Below, one piece after another: positions 33,101 through 48,100 of a stretch of DNA of 64,000 bases. How positions within the stretch are numbered: the first letter of the stretch is position 1; each line of letters opens with the position of its first letter. The stretch is from Leguminivora glycinivorella (taxonomy: Eukaryota; Arthropoda; Insecta; Lepidoptera; Tortricidae). Under the pieces are notes generated by a model. The model did not search any database and was not told where the DNA came from. It was given only the letters and a program-made list of their open reading frames with translations. The translations under genes and the position numbers were made by a program. The DNA lies in NCBI RefSeq assembly GCF_023078275.1, contig NC_062973.1, positions 17,626,456 through 17,690,455 on the forward strand, given 5' to 3'.

Positions 33101-36100
33101 GACCACACTGACCGCATTGAGGCAGACGGCTAGCGCCGGTGACCACGCGACCATGCCGCCTGTGCAATAATTGGGTCTCCCTAGTAATCCGACAACACAG
33201 CACTGCAAATAATTATTAGTAGCTAGCGAAAGGTACAAGCCTTGTATTACAAGTGTGTTTCCATGGAAACCCATACGATTTGACAATTCGCGCACTTGTA
33301 ATACAAGGCTTGTACCTTTCGAGAAACGGGCCCCTTGTAGTTAAGTGCAAATGAAATGAACACATGATTTTCATGATATAGAAGTAGAGAGAATCAAGCA
33401 TTCTCTATCGTGAAACGCATCACGCATTATACTTGTAACGACATGTAAATAAATTGAGATAAATCATACAAGGTACATGTTTATCCATGAAAAATTGTTA
33501 CATAATTCTAGTTTAAAATCAAAATACCTATAACTTAAGACGTTATTATCAAGATATTTGTATGCTCTAGGTAATTATTATAATAATCGTAGTAGGTAAC
33601 ATATTTTAGGCACATTGAAAAACGAAGCAGGTAAGTACATAAATAAGCTTGTAAAACTTGTAATTAACTTGTAACTAATCATGTATTATGTTTATACATT
33701 TCTGTATTTAATAATTAATGATTCTACAACAATAAAATTGCTTGTTTCTGAACTAATTCGATGTGAGTAACAAAAATTGGTACAATAAATCATACCTAAT
33801 CGAATAAATTAGAAAAAAATATATACAGGTGATTAATCTTCATAGTGTTATTATATTATTCCATTTTTTATTGCATACGTGATGTTAATAAATCGGATCA
33901 ACGAAATTGGCTCACTCGCATACAATTGCCATAATGAATGCTAGTTAGGTAATTACGAATACATTACAATATCCGCCTGGATTAATTAAAACCAGAATAC
34001 TGTTTAAATTCCCTATCCGATTGAACGTCTAGGACCTTTGGTATGTTAAAGCGCGATATGACTTTATTTGTATGAGTTGATACTTATACCTGATTGGTTT
34101 TGCCAACGATTTAGGCTGTCCATATTTCACTTGGAATTCAATTGTACACTGACTAAATCAATCAAACCCGTTAAGCATTATATCTGTACCGTAATAGTAA
34201 TTAGATTCAAATTGCTTTTAGGAAATAATAACTGTTATGATAATAGACATACTTAAGTTTATCGATGTCTGCGTCTAAGTCCGATACCATATAGAGGCCT
34301 AAGCGCTCACTTGACCGGTTTTTTCTATGCGTATTAGAAGTCTCGAAGCATTAGACGTTCTTAGAAAGTACTAGGACTGTATAAACTACGAGCAGGTCTA
34401 GGCTAGCATTCCCGTATGTGGGACGTCCCGAGTCCAGTGCGGATGCATGTGTGCTACACATACACGCATCTGATCAATACGCGACGTCTCTACGATCCCT
34501 ATGACCGTTCCTTTCTAGCTCGTGGCGTATCGACGTTTGAAAGGAGATGGGTGCTATACGCATCTAGGACATTGGTTCTGGAGAAAAAAAAACTATTCAC
34601 GACGAGTCCCGGTTTGTGTGTGCCTTCGGGATAAGGCTTTATTTGTTATGGCCCTAACGGGTGGGCTGAACTTGTACTAAGGCAGCATACAGTTTCAGAA
34701 GTCTGTGCTGAATAGATATTGGGATTTAACTGATAGTATTACACATATGTTTGACACATTAATTCTATTTCTAAGCTGTTTCTTAGGGTCAACACACAAG
34801 CAAATTCTGAAAATACATACCTAGGTAATACCCATGCATAGGTAAAAATTTAGACATTCTGGATTATGGATTTGTATATTTGACTAATATTATTAGCTTG
34901 CTCATAAATATTAGAGTGAGCAATATACAAAAACGAGACTGAATATTTTATTTTCAAGTCGAGTTTCAGAGCCACCAATTATCAACAAATCAGCGACGTT
35001 TCAGGAAAGACGTCCAATTTGAAAACAAAAAATAAAATGCAAACCTATGTATTTTTTATGTAAGTACCTAAGTAAATATATTATATTGACTTGTAAAAGA
35101 GGCCTTGTGGCCTACTTGTCAATATCATACCTACTTAAATGTATTCATTTATGATTTTGAATGCTCGGATTTTAAGTACCAACAGATCAGTTCAGCACAG
35201 AATTAACGCAAGATGGATGAAATGGCCACAGGTCACAGGCACAACGTGCGATCCCCGCATGCCCCTTAGTCTGAAGGGGAAAAGTCTTGTATGAAAGTGA
35301 GTGCTGGGTCGTCAAGAAGAAGGATGAGAGAAGTCTGCATGTGAATGAAATGAGAATGTTGCGATGGATGTGTGGTGTGACAAGACGGGATAGGATTCGG
35401 AATGAGTATATAAGGAGAAGCCTGAGAGTAGCGCCAGTGACAGAGAAGTTGAGAGGAAGCAGATTAGCATGGTATGGGTGTGTAATGCGGAGGGATGAAA
35501 GCAATATTATAAAACGAGTGGTAAATATTATGAAGGTGGATGGTGACAACGGTAGTAGAAGGCCTAATACAAGATGGATGGAATGTGTGAACAATGATAT
35601 GAGAGTGAAAGGTGTTAGTATGGAAATGACGGCTGATAGAGAGGAATGGAGGAGGAAAATCTGCTGCGCCGACCCCAAATAATGAGAAGAGGGCAAGAGA
35701 ATGATTTATAATTTTTGAATAAGATATTTGCAAATTTGTTCGGAACCCACGGTGCGCGACCAGCCTTTTCTTATCCACCACTAAAAATAACATCAGTTTC
35801 ATAATAAATCATTGGCAACAAAATATGATCATTGCCCAAAAAAAGTTAAACTATCGATATGTTAGTCTCACTACAAGAAATGACCTTGAAGTGTTACAGG
35901 TTCCATCTTAGAATGGGTATAATAATAGCCAAGCAAATATATTGTAGTATGCATATGCATAACAGACCTAGAGTCTGAGCTAAAAAAGAATAGTTACAGA
36001 AAGTATAGCAACGTCGGAAATTCAGACGCTCCGTGGCTATCGAAATGCATATATTGCTTTTCTTATTGGTTAGGCCAGCAATTCGGAAAAACGATTTTTC

Positions 36101-39100
36101 CAAACAGTTGGCCTAGCCAAAGTTTCAGTCAGTGACGTTACGACCGGGAGAGCTAGCTGGGCCATTTTTTTTTCAAAGTTGTCCACCCCACTTTTTTTGT
36201 AACATGGGTATTTTTAAGCCATTCATACTCAGCATCGCGAGGTCTTTCGATCCTGATAGGAGAAAAAAAATGCCGCAAGTTTTCCATACATTATTCAAAC
36301 CTTCCATTCCGTTATCGCCATACAAAATGTATGAAAAAATGGTAACGGAATAGGAAGCAAACCTTGGGACACTTTTTTTTCTCCTATTAGGATTGATAGA
36401 GCTCGTGATTCTGAGCGGACCACATAAAAATTTCCAAATCCAAAAAATATGGGGGGAAAAACTTTCAAAATAAAATGGCCCAGCTACGAACGCTTACGAA
36501 GCGTAAGCTATTATGTCAGTGACTGGGTATAGCCTAAATATACGTTTCATTTTGTCAACATCCACGTGTACGGATAAAACTACAAGCCATGTGTACTCAG
36601 CTGACACAATCCAATAAGACGTCAACATGAGGATCCGTTTCTAGGTAAACATTAGACAAACAGGAAACATAATAATAAGGATAACAATACGTACCGATGT
36701 AGTGCGAAAAGATTTGCCTTCGTATTGTTACGCAAACGTACGAACGTGTCATGCTATTTCAGTCAGTCTCAGTACAAGATGTACTGACTTGGACTGAACT
36801 GGCATGACAAATACGAAGGTTTCTGGGAAAATACGAAGGAATCCCTTTTCACACTACTGTACACATCGATGATGGAAAAAAATAATTATCTACATCTCTA
36901 ACCTTAATTAGTGTCTACACGTGCAGAAAATAATTCGAAACAAGTGGCAATAAATTAAAAGAGCATTTCTTTTTTTTTCGCCACTTTCATGAAATGTGAT
37001 ATTTTAGAAAAAAAAATTGCTATTTCTACTTACAATCACTAGCTATTTCAATCCTAGTAATTAAAAAAAATGGTCCCATACGATTTTTTCTTATTTTGTT
37101 ACCATTGTCAGTACATATTGTGTGGGGTAACAAAAGAGGAAAGTAACAAAAATGTATGGAAATTCTGGGGCACTTTTTGTCTCCGAGTGAGATTGAAAGT
37201 ACTCTTGATTCTGAGTACAATTAGTAATGCAGAAATTGCAGAACATTCCCAAAAAGCGGAAACATTCTTGAGAATGTTCGCAGAACATTCCTGCAACATG
37301 AAATTTATTGTTTAAGAACGAACATACTTGAAATAAAGTTTAAATGGGCATAATATAAAACTATAATTATGTTATTATACATATAATATTGCCTATTACA
37401 GTAAGATATTTTGTCGATAAGTGATAAGTTACCAATAAGTTGCTTAAATTCTCACTTCGACTTTCAGACTTCACGGTTTTAGTCCTAACTTTTTTAAATT
37501 GGATACCGAACTATTATTTTTTGTATATTTATAATATTATTTCTTGATTGATTGATTGATTTTGATTTGGTCATGTCAAAATATTAATAAAAAAAAAAGA
37601 TCGCTGTCAGGATCGAACCTGAGAACATCGGCATACGAAGCCAGCGCACTACCACGGGACTACTAAATCATGGTATAAATTACGAAGTTACTAAGTATTC
37701 TGATAAATTCTCGTTCTCGAGAACATTCTCAGAAGTTACCGAAAATTCTCATGAGGAAAGTTCTGCAACTTTGGAAACTTCTCGTCCGTGCATTGCTAAG
37801 TACAATTGACCTACAATTCCCTAAAAAAATCAAAATAAAAAAAATGGCAAAAAAAAAAATAAGAAATGCTCAAAAATCAACCTTTGAAATCGACATGAGG
37901 TGCAAAATTAATTTTTCGCATACATTTTACAGTAGATACTTACATATTATTATAATGCCACTTTAAAGATTCGACCACGGAAAGGACGAGAAAAAGCAAT
38001 ATGTGGATAATTTCCGATTTTCTGGACGATGCGAAGCAGAAAAACTAAGTAACTATACAATCCTTAATTAATTATAAATTACCTTAATTTATTATAAAAT
38101 GCCATGACTCTGTAAGACAAATAATTTATCTGTGAAAGAGATTTAAGTAAATAGTTTATGAAACAAAATAGTAGGTTTTATTGAATAATTTACTACCCCT
38201 ATATTTTAATGTACCATTTGTAGCCAACAGTAACTTTACTTTAGTACCAAACAAATCTTAGTCGGTCGGACCCGCGATATAAAATCGCAAATATATGTTT
38301 GAATAAACCATCCCTTGCAGTTTGTAAATACCTAATGAATTATAATATATAGTCAGACGACGCAACGGAGCCACGCTGTTACGTCGTCGCCCAAATCTAA
38401 TGTTTAATTTGTTTATTTTTTGTATGTCTTTTGTATTTTTTTTTGTGAGTCATGTTTTGTATTTTGTAGTTTCACAGTGCCTTGGTGTAAACTGTAATGC
38501 TGTGTTACTTTTTTGATTAAATAAATAAATAATAAAAAAATCTTTTATTTCGTAATACATCAAAACTTATGTTTACTAATTTAACTATATCGCTACACTT
38601 TTAATCTGCTTGGTCCAGTAGACAAACATACCGTACTCTTTTTAGGGTTCCCTGCCATTACATGTTCACTTTTTTGTCAGTCCGACAGTCTGTCTGATTA
38701 TTTCGCGTCTTTAGATAAAAAAAAACTCATATAACACAAAACCAAAAACTTTGTTTCAGGCCGGGATTAGAACCCTGACACCTGCGACGTGCCTGCGATT
38801 ATTAGACCGACCCTTTTAGCTATTACGCGCCGCTGATGCTCGGCTGACGAAATTAGCGACCATATTTATTTTGCGTTTACTAATGCGAAAGAAAAACGCT
38901 AAGCTCGATCGATTTTCACCCTCGAAAACCCCCACATAACAAATTTCAGCGAAATCGTTAAAGCGGTTTTCGAGATCGTCGGTATACATATATAAATAAA
39001 TAAAGAATTGCTTGTTTAAAGGTATAACATAAGATATTTACGTACTTAGATCTAGTCTACTAAAATCGCTGTCAATAGAAATAGTTGAAAATAACATAGT

Positions 39101-42100
39101 ACCTAAGTAGGTAAACAATGTAAAAAATCTTTCGATATAAATACCTACCCATATTCATTCAAGTACTATATTACAGTTTTAATGATTTAGGACCACGATG
39201 TGGCAAAAATTTATAAAATAACAAGATGATATATCCAGTATTTGATGTGAAAGAATAGTTATTTGTTTTACAAGGGGGCAAAGTAGTTGTTTACCCGCAC
39301 GTGCCAAAATTGATACCAGAGCAAGCTAAAGATTCCAATATTGAACCGCGAGCGTAGCGAGTGGTTCAAAAAGTGGAATCTTGAGCGTTGCGAGGGTATC
39401 AAGGCACGAAGGTTAAACAAACTTTGCCACCGAGTGAAACACAAAATTTTTCACCACACCAACACGAACAAAATACTGACTATATAAAACATCAAAATAA
39501 ATGAAATCCATCAATTTATTCAATATTTTATGATTCAATATTATCATTTATAGCTAAAATCTAGCAGCCAGATTAAGACATCGAATTAAAATTTGTATGA
39601 AATTACTTTGTGGTGAAAAAATAATTTAAGATATTTTCAATACGTGAAAGGTTTGTTTACATTGTCAGCAAATTTTAGTGATGGCGTCGTTACGGTCTGT
39701 CGACGATGCATGTGAAAATTTGAATCTTTTATGTCGGCGTGAAAGAATGTAAGACATGTTTGTACCGCCAAACCTTATTCTCAAGGGAATCAAAATTAAT
39801 AGGTTACTTCTGGTTAAACAAGAACAATGCAATTTGAGAAACAATGTCCTTTTATGCTATGAATACCGGAAAAATTAAAAGTACCAAAGTAATAAATAAG
39901 AAATAAGTTTTTTGTACGGATAAAGAATTTCTATGAAACCCTCGGTAGGTGGGTCAAATTTGTACTTGTCTGTTTTTTTTTTTCATTTAGTTACACGATA
40001 TGATTCGACTTGGTACTATGGGCATAATGTTTATAGAAATAAGTGAAATTTTTTCACGTGTTCCCCCAGAAATAGGTTTTAAAAGATTAATAAACTACAA
40101 AATAAGGTAAATGACTGTGTAAGTACCTTTACGTGGCATATAACAGTCATAACCGTAAAGTTATATTATGGGCAGAGGAAGTTGTTTGACTTTTTGTCAA
40201 AGTAAAGTTTAAAACTAAGTCCCAGTTTTAAGGCAAACATAATACCTACATATGTACATGCAAACTTGGTCTTCGCAGTAAACAAATCGTGACTTAAATT
40301 TGCGACGAGCAGGGTTGAGAATACGACATAATTCCTGCCGTGATATGAAGACATTCCCTATTTAGCATAACGCAGAAATTTCAATAAAGTAAAGAAGCCA
40401 ATATAAAACACGTTCCATAAGTGAAAACCGACGCACACAAATAACCATAGTTAGGGCATTCTAGATTATGTCTTAAGAACTACGCGAAAGACTTTAATAC
40501 CGTTTGTGCGATGTTCAGGCCTTATATTTCTAACGCTGGACCGTCTTAATACAAGCCCTACCAAAAGTTCATTATCTTACAGTTGAGTTTAGAGTGTCCA
40601 CGTTTTGGAAAGAACTCCTATGCATTTTTGCTAGCCTGGTACCTCGGACGCGCACACATCGCACCGGCTCGACTCTCATTCCACACTTCAAGGCTATAAC
40701 CCACATCGGCTGGAGTTTTCTGTCCCTTACGCGCGCGACATCATACGCGGAGATCTGACAAGGTCGTCTATAGTTTACGTCAGGTATTTAGCAAGTCTAG
40801 ACGAAGACTGCCATGTGAACTTTCTTGCACACCGGACGCTACCTCATTCCGTGGAAAGGAGGATTGTAAAAACTAGTCCGAAACGAAACCATAGTGGATT
40901 GTTCCGTATTTGCACAGTACATACCTATATATGATGGGGATGTCGGCATGTTTGACCATCATAATATGAAATGATGTCCATTGAATTAAGTCAACATGAT
41001 AGATAATTATTATTAATTCTAGAACACAAATAACTATTTTCTAACGTAGGTACACCTTCTTGTACAACATTTATTAAAATTGGATCGAAACATGTCGAAC
41101 GCTATATCGACTTAATACGTGAGTAACCCGCTTAAAATATTTTTAAATACTTATAATTCCTCTGGGATTTATAATGTTTTGGTGGTGGTCTGGTTTAAAA
41201 AATAAAAAAACTTATTCGTAATTATTAATTACAAAAACAATCTGCAGACAATACAGTCTCAGTTACAGTAAGCAGCAGACAATAATTACACATAATTACT
41301 ACGCTAATTTTGCAATACTACTACGAATAATTTTGCAATTAAAAAATAAGTAAAACATTCAAATTATGTTTAATATTCACTAGATTAAGTATCAGATATT
41401 AAAAAAATGCCATGCGATAAACCTGTATGTACAATATATGTAGGTACTACAATACATGTTAATATTTTATGTTCAGTAGGGACAAAAAATATGAATATAA
41501 ATCATTTTCATAACACAAACTGATAAAGATTGTTCTTAATTTTTCAAAATCGTCGTGTTGATGTACAGATTTACAATTAGTATTTTCCCTGTGTTGATTA
41601 GTGCGGTGAAAATTTTTGTGTTTTACTCGTTGGTAATTCGTTTAACCTTCGACCATTGAAACCCTCTCAACGCTAAAAATTCACAGTTTGAATCTATCGC
41701 TTGCTCAGGTATCAATATGTACTATTATTAGTACGAGCGGTTAAACAATTTTTCCTCCTTGCAAAACAAAGAACTATTATCGGTACCTCTGGGTTCCTAA
41801 GAAGGATCGCTAAATATGAAACGATAAGGGTGATTGGTGATGCTTTGGATAAAGTTTACTTTAAGCCAAGTTGCATAAATGGTATAACTTCGTAAGTCCG
41901 GGCGTCCTTGTACAGGGTTTTGAACTCATATAAATAAAACAAGTCTTAAATTCAAAATCGGAAAAATTGTTCAGAGTTTTAACGAAGATAAGTTGGTGAC
42001 GAGACGATGATGTAATAATTAATTTTAGTTATGAGTTTTTATGCACGAAAAAATTAAAACTAGTGGTTAGTGACGATATAGCTATATAACTACCTTATAT

Positions 42101-45100
42101 AAGGTACACCGGGTTAAAATCCCGACTGGGGGATTGGGGGACAATTGTAACTGATCCATTTTTTCCATTATTACACTATTAAAGTGGGTTCCACGTGCTG
42201 ACTGTATCCACTGAACACGCGTGTCATGTATAACCAGTGGACACTCTAATTAATAATGCAAACATTGTAAAACATGGGAAAAAATGAATCAGTTGCATTT
42301 GTTCCCCAGTCGAAATTGTACCGCTGTACCCAAATAATACTCCTACTTACGTGGTATGTATTTCAATAGATAGGAGTAAATATGACTATGAATCTACATA
42401 AAAGCCATTAGGCTTGAAAGTTTTTTTTCGCGTAAATTTAAACTTTTTGTTAAGCGGCTATCATATCAGGCTGTCCTTTTCTTGGACTTTAAGGTTTATC
42501 AGTTTTATCACACAAAATTTAGTGTGCAGCGCCCGTAGATTTTGGTTAACAAAACAACATTAATTAGATACCTACCTTCTATCAGAATTTTATTTAGTCG
42601 TAACAAGTCCTCATAACTGAAAATTTATATAAAACTGTAAAAGCAATAAAGTTAATGTTGCTGAAACCATTCCGTTCGTAATGGACCATTAAACAAAAAC
42701 AATTATTAGACCAAACAGTTTCGGTAGTAAAATTTATTTTTGTTACTATCAATATCTTCTTACTTAGCTGATTTGGGAATGAAGAAATATGGTTAACTGT
42801 CAAAGTCAATTAAGCTGTCTCAGGGACCAATATGAAAGCCTCCTAATCGCATGTTTATTCACGAAAGTGTAAAATATAAATAAAGAATTTTAGCGCAGAA
42901 GCAAATTCACTACGTTCGAAGTATCAGCGCGACCGCGAGGTTCGAGAAGCAAGCAAGCAAGCACCTTTGTAGATTTTTATCGTCGAGCGATGCGTCAACT
43001 TTACGCACATCAACTAACACTAGTCATCACATCCCACGACCATAACTTTTGGTAACCATATCGAATGTTCCACATCTCTCAATTAGAAAGGGACCAATGA
43101 CATTCTGTAGCAAGGTGCTGCATTTCGTGGACGCCCGGTGAAAGTGAACGAGGGTCGCCTGACTTTCACTCAACCTTGTGTTACGGTGGACGTTACGTTA
43201 TATTATAACTCCTATTATGTATTCAACGCGTGTTTCGTAACGGTTAATATTTTGATCGAATACGGTCACATATTATTAGATTTTTTTTTGTATCCTTTAA
43301 TTTTTTGCTGTTGCCAGTGCTGGAATAATTTAGGTACCTATTCTATAAAGGTAATTACCGTTTGTTAATTTTAATTGAGAAAACTACTCCACTTAAGAAT
43401 TGCCGTGTCTAAAAGGGTGATAAAGCATAACTAGTTGAGTAAATGACTTGATTTGGGCTGAGTTACAGGAGTGTAATCGCATAAGTGGTTCAAGCGAATG
43501 CACATACACCTAAAAATATAGCGGTCTCACCATAGAAAAAAATATAATCTAAATACTTAAGGTACTCTCCCTTCATGTTTCATAGTCTCGACTGCCCAGT
43601 ATATTTACTTTATGGTCTTTATAATCAATCTCATCATACATGTGATTGCGGATTGATTCAATATTAACTGTAATTAACAAAATAAAGTTAAGCGTTACTT
43701 AGATATTGATATTACTGTTAATGTAACAAATACTACGTCGTGATAAATGGATACCAACATATCCTAATTTATTGCCAGATTTGGGACATTATGATGTAGG
43801 TTCGTGAAGCCATCAAGTTAAAGATATCATCGCATTTTGTCTATATTACCCTTTGGGTGTAATAAAACATGAACTCGTATTTCTTTTTGTAAATGTTTTA
43901 ACGTGGATCTACCATAATGTTTTACAGAACCAGTTTTCGACAACTAGAAACAGAATAGTAACAGAAATGCATTCTCGAACGAGATAATATTTTTCTTCTT
44001 TGAAGATTAAACTCAAGGATAAACCTCTAAGTGGAACTCGGAAAAAAATACTTTTTATTTATTCAGCCATAGAATTCTAACCTCAAGATCTTGAAAGCTT
44101 CAAATGGCAGCAAAATAGATTACCCATTGTTACTTGTTTCCATATGAATTCATTTGAAGAAACAATCTTTGTAATACCTACTCATTTAATTAAATAAGTT
44201 TTGAGAGGTACTGTTTCAAAAGTCATTCATCGACTTGCAGAATACTTAGTAAAAAGTTTATCTATTGAATTTTTTTTATCTTGCTTTAAATTTTTATTTA
44301 GGTTGCAATTGGAAAACCATCAATCAATACTGTCATTGCTGAATCCATACTAATATTATAATTGGGAAAGTGTGTTTCTTTTTGTTTGTCCACCTTTCAC
44401 GGCAAAACGGAGCGATGAATTGTCGTGAGTTTTTTAAGTGGAGATAGTTGAAGGAATGGAGAGTGACATAGGCTACTTTTTGTCTCTTTTTAACGCGAGC
44501 GAAGCCACGGGCAAAAGCTAGTACTTTTATATTCGAACAAGTAATAACCATTGATTTTTGACATAAATCCTCAAAGTTATATATTCGTAGTCACACAAAT
44601 GCTTATATCATTTTTTTTCTTCCAGCATCGCCTCAAATCATCGCCGACCTGCAGAATCTGCAGAACCTCCTACAAGTTCAGCGGGTATGGTACGCGAGGG
44701 TCACGGACCCCAAGGGCACGGAAGTGGCCAGGGCGTTCATGGACGCCAAGGGGGACCAGGCCGTCAAATATTACCTGGACACTCGCGGCCCTCCCACGCC
44801 CTTTGCGATCAACTCTCGCACAGGAGTCGTCACTGTCAATGATACACTTATCGATAAGGTATGTTGATCGAGCTAATGAAGAAAAAAAAAACGGTTTAGG
44901 AAATATGAAAAATATTCGTTAAATAGAAACAAAGTAATAAGAAATTTTATATATTTGAAATTCATAATTATCATGTTAGTCATTAAAAAGTCTTAGCAAT
45001 TAAATGAAAATGCAGGTAACCTAGTACCTACTTCATTGCTCACGTCTAGTTATTCATATGATAAAGTCAAGTAGTATTTTGGTAAGTAATAGTAATTTGA

Positions 45101-48100
45101 ACTTTTCTATTCCAGGAAAACAAAACGTACTTATTATGGGTTTATGCAGACGATGGCACTATACCAAAAAAGACAGAAATTTTGGCTTTAATCACCGACG
45201 CCAGTGGAAGTAGGAAAAAAGTCCCGAGCCCCCCACCTTTCCCTCCTAATTTCCCAGACCTCTTTCCTCGTCCAATTTCAATGGGGACACCGATTCAACC
45301 ACCAACCAAAGTAACTGATGAAGTTTTTGAAGAAACTACAGTACCTGATATAACTACAACTGTGACATCAGTTCAAACAACTGTTAAAATAGAAGACCGT
45401 AACGAGACACACAGAGACAATACGAGTATAATAAAAGAAGTAAACGACCCAACAGAATCTCCTGATGTAAATAATAATGATGTGTCGTTTGCTACTATTA
45501 TACCGTTGATTGCTATAGGTGGACTAATCGTTATTGTAGTAGCAGTTATTATCTTTGTTTGGAAGAGGAATCATGGACAGAAAGAACCGAGCAAGAAGGA
45601 TGATATGGTAAGTTCTTTTAATAAGTATGTAACAGCATTCAGCACAGCAAGACATAGAATTACAATATTTTAACACATTGCATTAATAACATGTTCGCTA
45701 TCGTACACAGTTCATACGAAAGTAACAAATAATCGCTCAAAATATAATTATATCTAAATAAAATTTATAACTATTTTTAAAATCGAAAATCTACAGTTAA
45801 CAAAAATCTATCATTGTCGTCAACTTGCATCAACCTCGGGCCTCCTTTCTGATTAGTAAGTTCATTTTTAAACTCATTATTATAGTCTAAACTTGACTCA
45901 AAAGCCTTCTTTCTATCATGATCATCACATTCATCACCACCTTACATTCCTCAATTCATATCTCAGTTGTTCAAAACTGATTTACAAATTATCAGGAATT
46001 TGTCAGCTTCTCAATTCTCAATTGATATGTCCTCCTCCGCAGACCAAAGATTCGAGTGGCATCGTTCTTCAAGAGCCGACCTTGAACTGGGAGCGGCCGC
46101 GGGCCTACTCCAACCGGTACGAGGCGTGGGACAACGGCCATTTGCAGGTCAGTCTGCCCTTGCCATTCCTACAATTTGGCTGAACGAGAACAGTCATAGA
46201 ATGTATTGGATCCTAACTTAGGGGCACCAACGTTTCCGCTTCATAAGCATTTCGTAGCGATATGGTATATCGATCTATTTTATTGGCGTGACAGAGCCAG
46301 ACTACGTTTCGATCGACACGTAGCGTCAACTATTTATTTTCACTTCTCATGACGACCGGTCTGGCCTAGCGCGTAGCGACCCTGCCTGCTAAGCCGCGGT
46401 CCCGGGTTCGAATCCCGGTAAGGGCATTTATTTGTGTGATGAACACAGATATTTGTTCCTGAGTCATGGATGTTTTCTATGTATATATGTATGTATTTAT
46501 CTATATAAGTAAGTATATCGTCGCCTAGCACCTATAGTACAAGCTTTGCTTAGTTTGGGGCTAGGTTGATCTGTGTAAGGCCCCAATATTTATATTTATT
46601 TATTTTGCTAGACCAGCATATCTCACGACTCTTCTATTTCCGCAATGATTTGTCAGATGTAGTCAGTCGTTTTTAAGTCCTATCTAAAACTGAAATATGT
46701 TCTTAGTATCGCATTTCGCGCTCCTCCATCACTGGTGGGTGGAGTATCCTTCTTAGCGGCTAGAATGGAGTTCTCGTATTAAAAGCAGCGTTGGTGCACG
46801 CTAGTCACGTTAAACTTGTTGCGAAACGTCACGTAAACCTTATCCGAGACCTTCGTATAATTATATTACGTACAATGATTCTGGACAACTTTACTGTCAC
46901 TGTCACAGGTGCGACTGAACTTTCAAAAGCAAGTTCGGCTTTGCAAGCTACATCCGAGCACACGCTCGAAATTAGTTAGGGTCGCCGTTGCCGATTATGG
47001 CAGGGATAGCTATATATCGCGCTCCAAGACCCTCCCGTCAATTGACACTTACAATATGACCTCCTGAGACCACTTTATATCGCGTTATCCCGGCTTTTCC
47101 CAGGGTTCACATTAATCTTACAACTAGGGAATTTAAACACTGTAAAGGAGGGTAAATTCAAAACTTGGATTTCTTTGTAAATTTCAAGTGTAGGACGTCT
47201 AAAATACCGTGACAGTAGCAATAACAAACCACCCTGTAGTAAGAGATAATCAAGCTACTAAGTCTTATCAAACATAACAACCGATATTGAAGGGTGTCAT
47301 GTCAATCATGTCGCCAATTGGCCTTTTCGTTAGGGGCTACTAACTTACCTAAATGTTGATATGGGTTCTATTGTTACTGAATATATAGTAAATAGGTCAA
47401 CATCAAACATTCGTACAGCAAGTAGGCCACAAGGGCCCTATTTTCGTACGAACAAGAGTAGGTACCTACAAACGGTTATGAAACTATTTAGTAAATACAA
47501 TTGGAAAATTTGGGAATTCTAGCTGAAGTATGTACCTAACTACTTATTAATTAGAGACCTATAAAGTCTCTAAATGTCAAATTTCAATACACTTAAATAA
47601 TATTGTTAAAAATACAGAATTTTTGAAGGCAGAATAAATGAGCGTAAAATTTATTAATACTTACTTCCTCCATTAATGCAATAAAGTAATTCTAGACAGT
47701 CTAGACGGCCATGGCATTGAACCCGCCATGCCATACGTGTCTTTTAATACTCATTGAGATGTTAGTTTAATTTAAAGTATTTTTAAGTTAGTTTTACATG
47801 TACAGAGAAATTTTGAATAAACAGTCTATATTAAGGAATTATTTGTATAATCCAAGTTTCAAGAATGACAATTTATCACAATTTCCCAAAGCTTTCGTGT
47901 ACTGAAGTTTGATATTATTGTATATTATTCGAGTAATTAATGACTTTAATCAATGTTTACTCTAAAACAACTAAAGCTTGCAAATCTTAGAATTTTCAGT
48001 AAAAGCATGGGCTTAGCCTACAATTTTAAGTAAACGTTGTGGATTGTAACAAACCATTAGGTAAATATTAATTTAGCTGGAATTTAAAGTATGAGTAAAT

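Larger units (their letters stand above)
30195..44625 (+). other. Cad96Ca intron 1 (about 14.4 kb)
   Basis: Donor GTAAGT at 30195 and acceptor TTCTTCCAG ending at 44625. The intron is phase 1 and separates the signal-peptide exon from the cadherin exon. It is mostly AT-rich DNA with repeats listed separately: a TIR element with nested insertions (30847-31619), SINEs, a perfect hairpin at 33227-33321, an RTE-type LINE remnant (35180-35700), foldback elements and a Helitron-like repeat just before the acceptor. Large first introns of developmental receptor genes often carry enhancers; none can be identified here by eye. Confidence 0.65.

Noticed and set aside
34416..34634. 72-codon ORF in a GC-richer part of intron 1
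   Set aside because: No family signature, no acceptor/donor pair in phase, and no duplicate copy.
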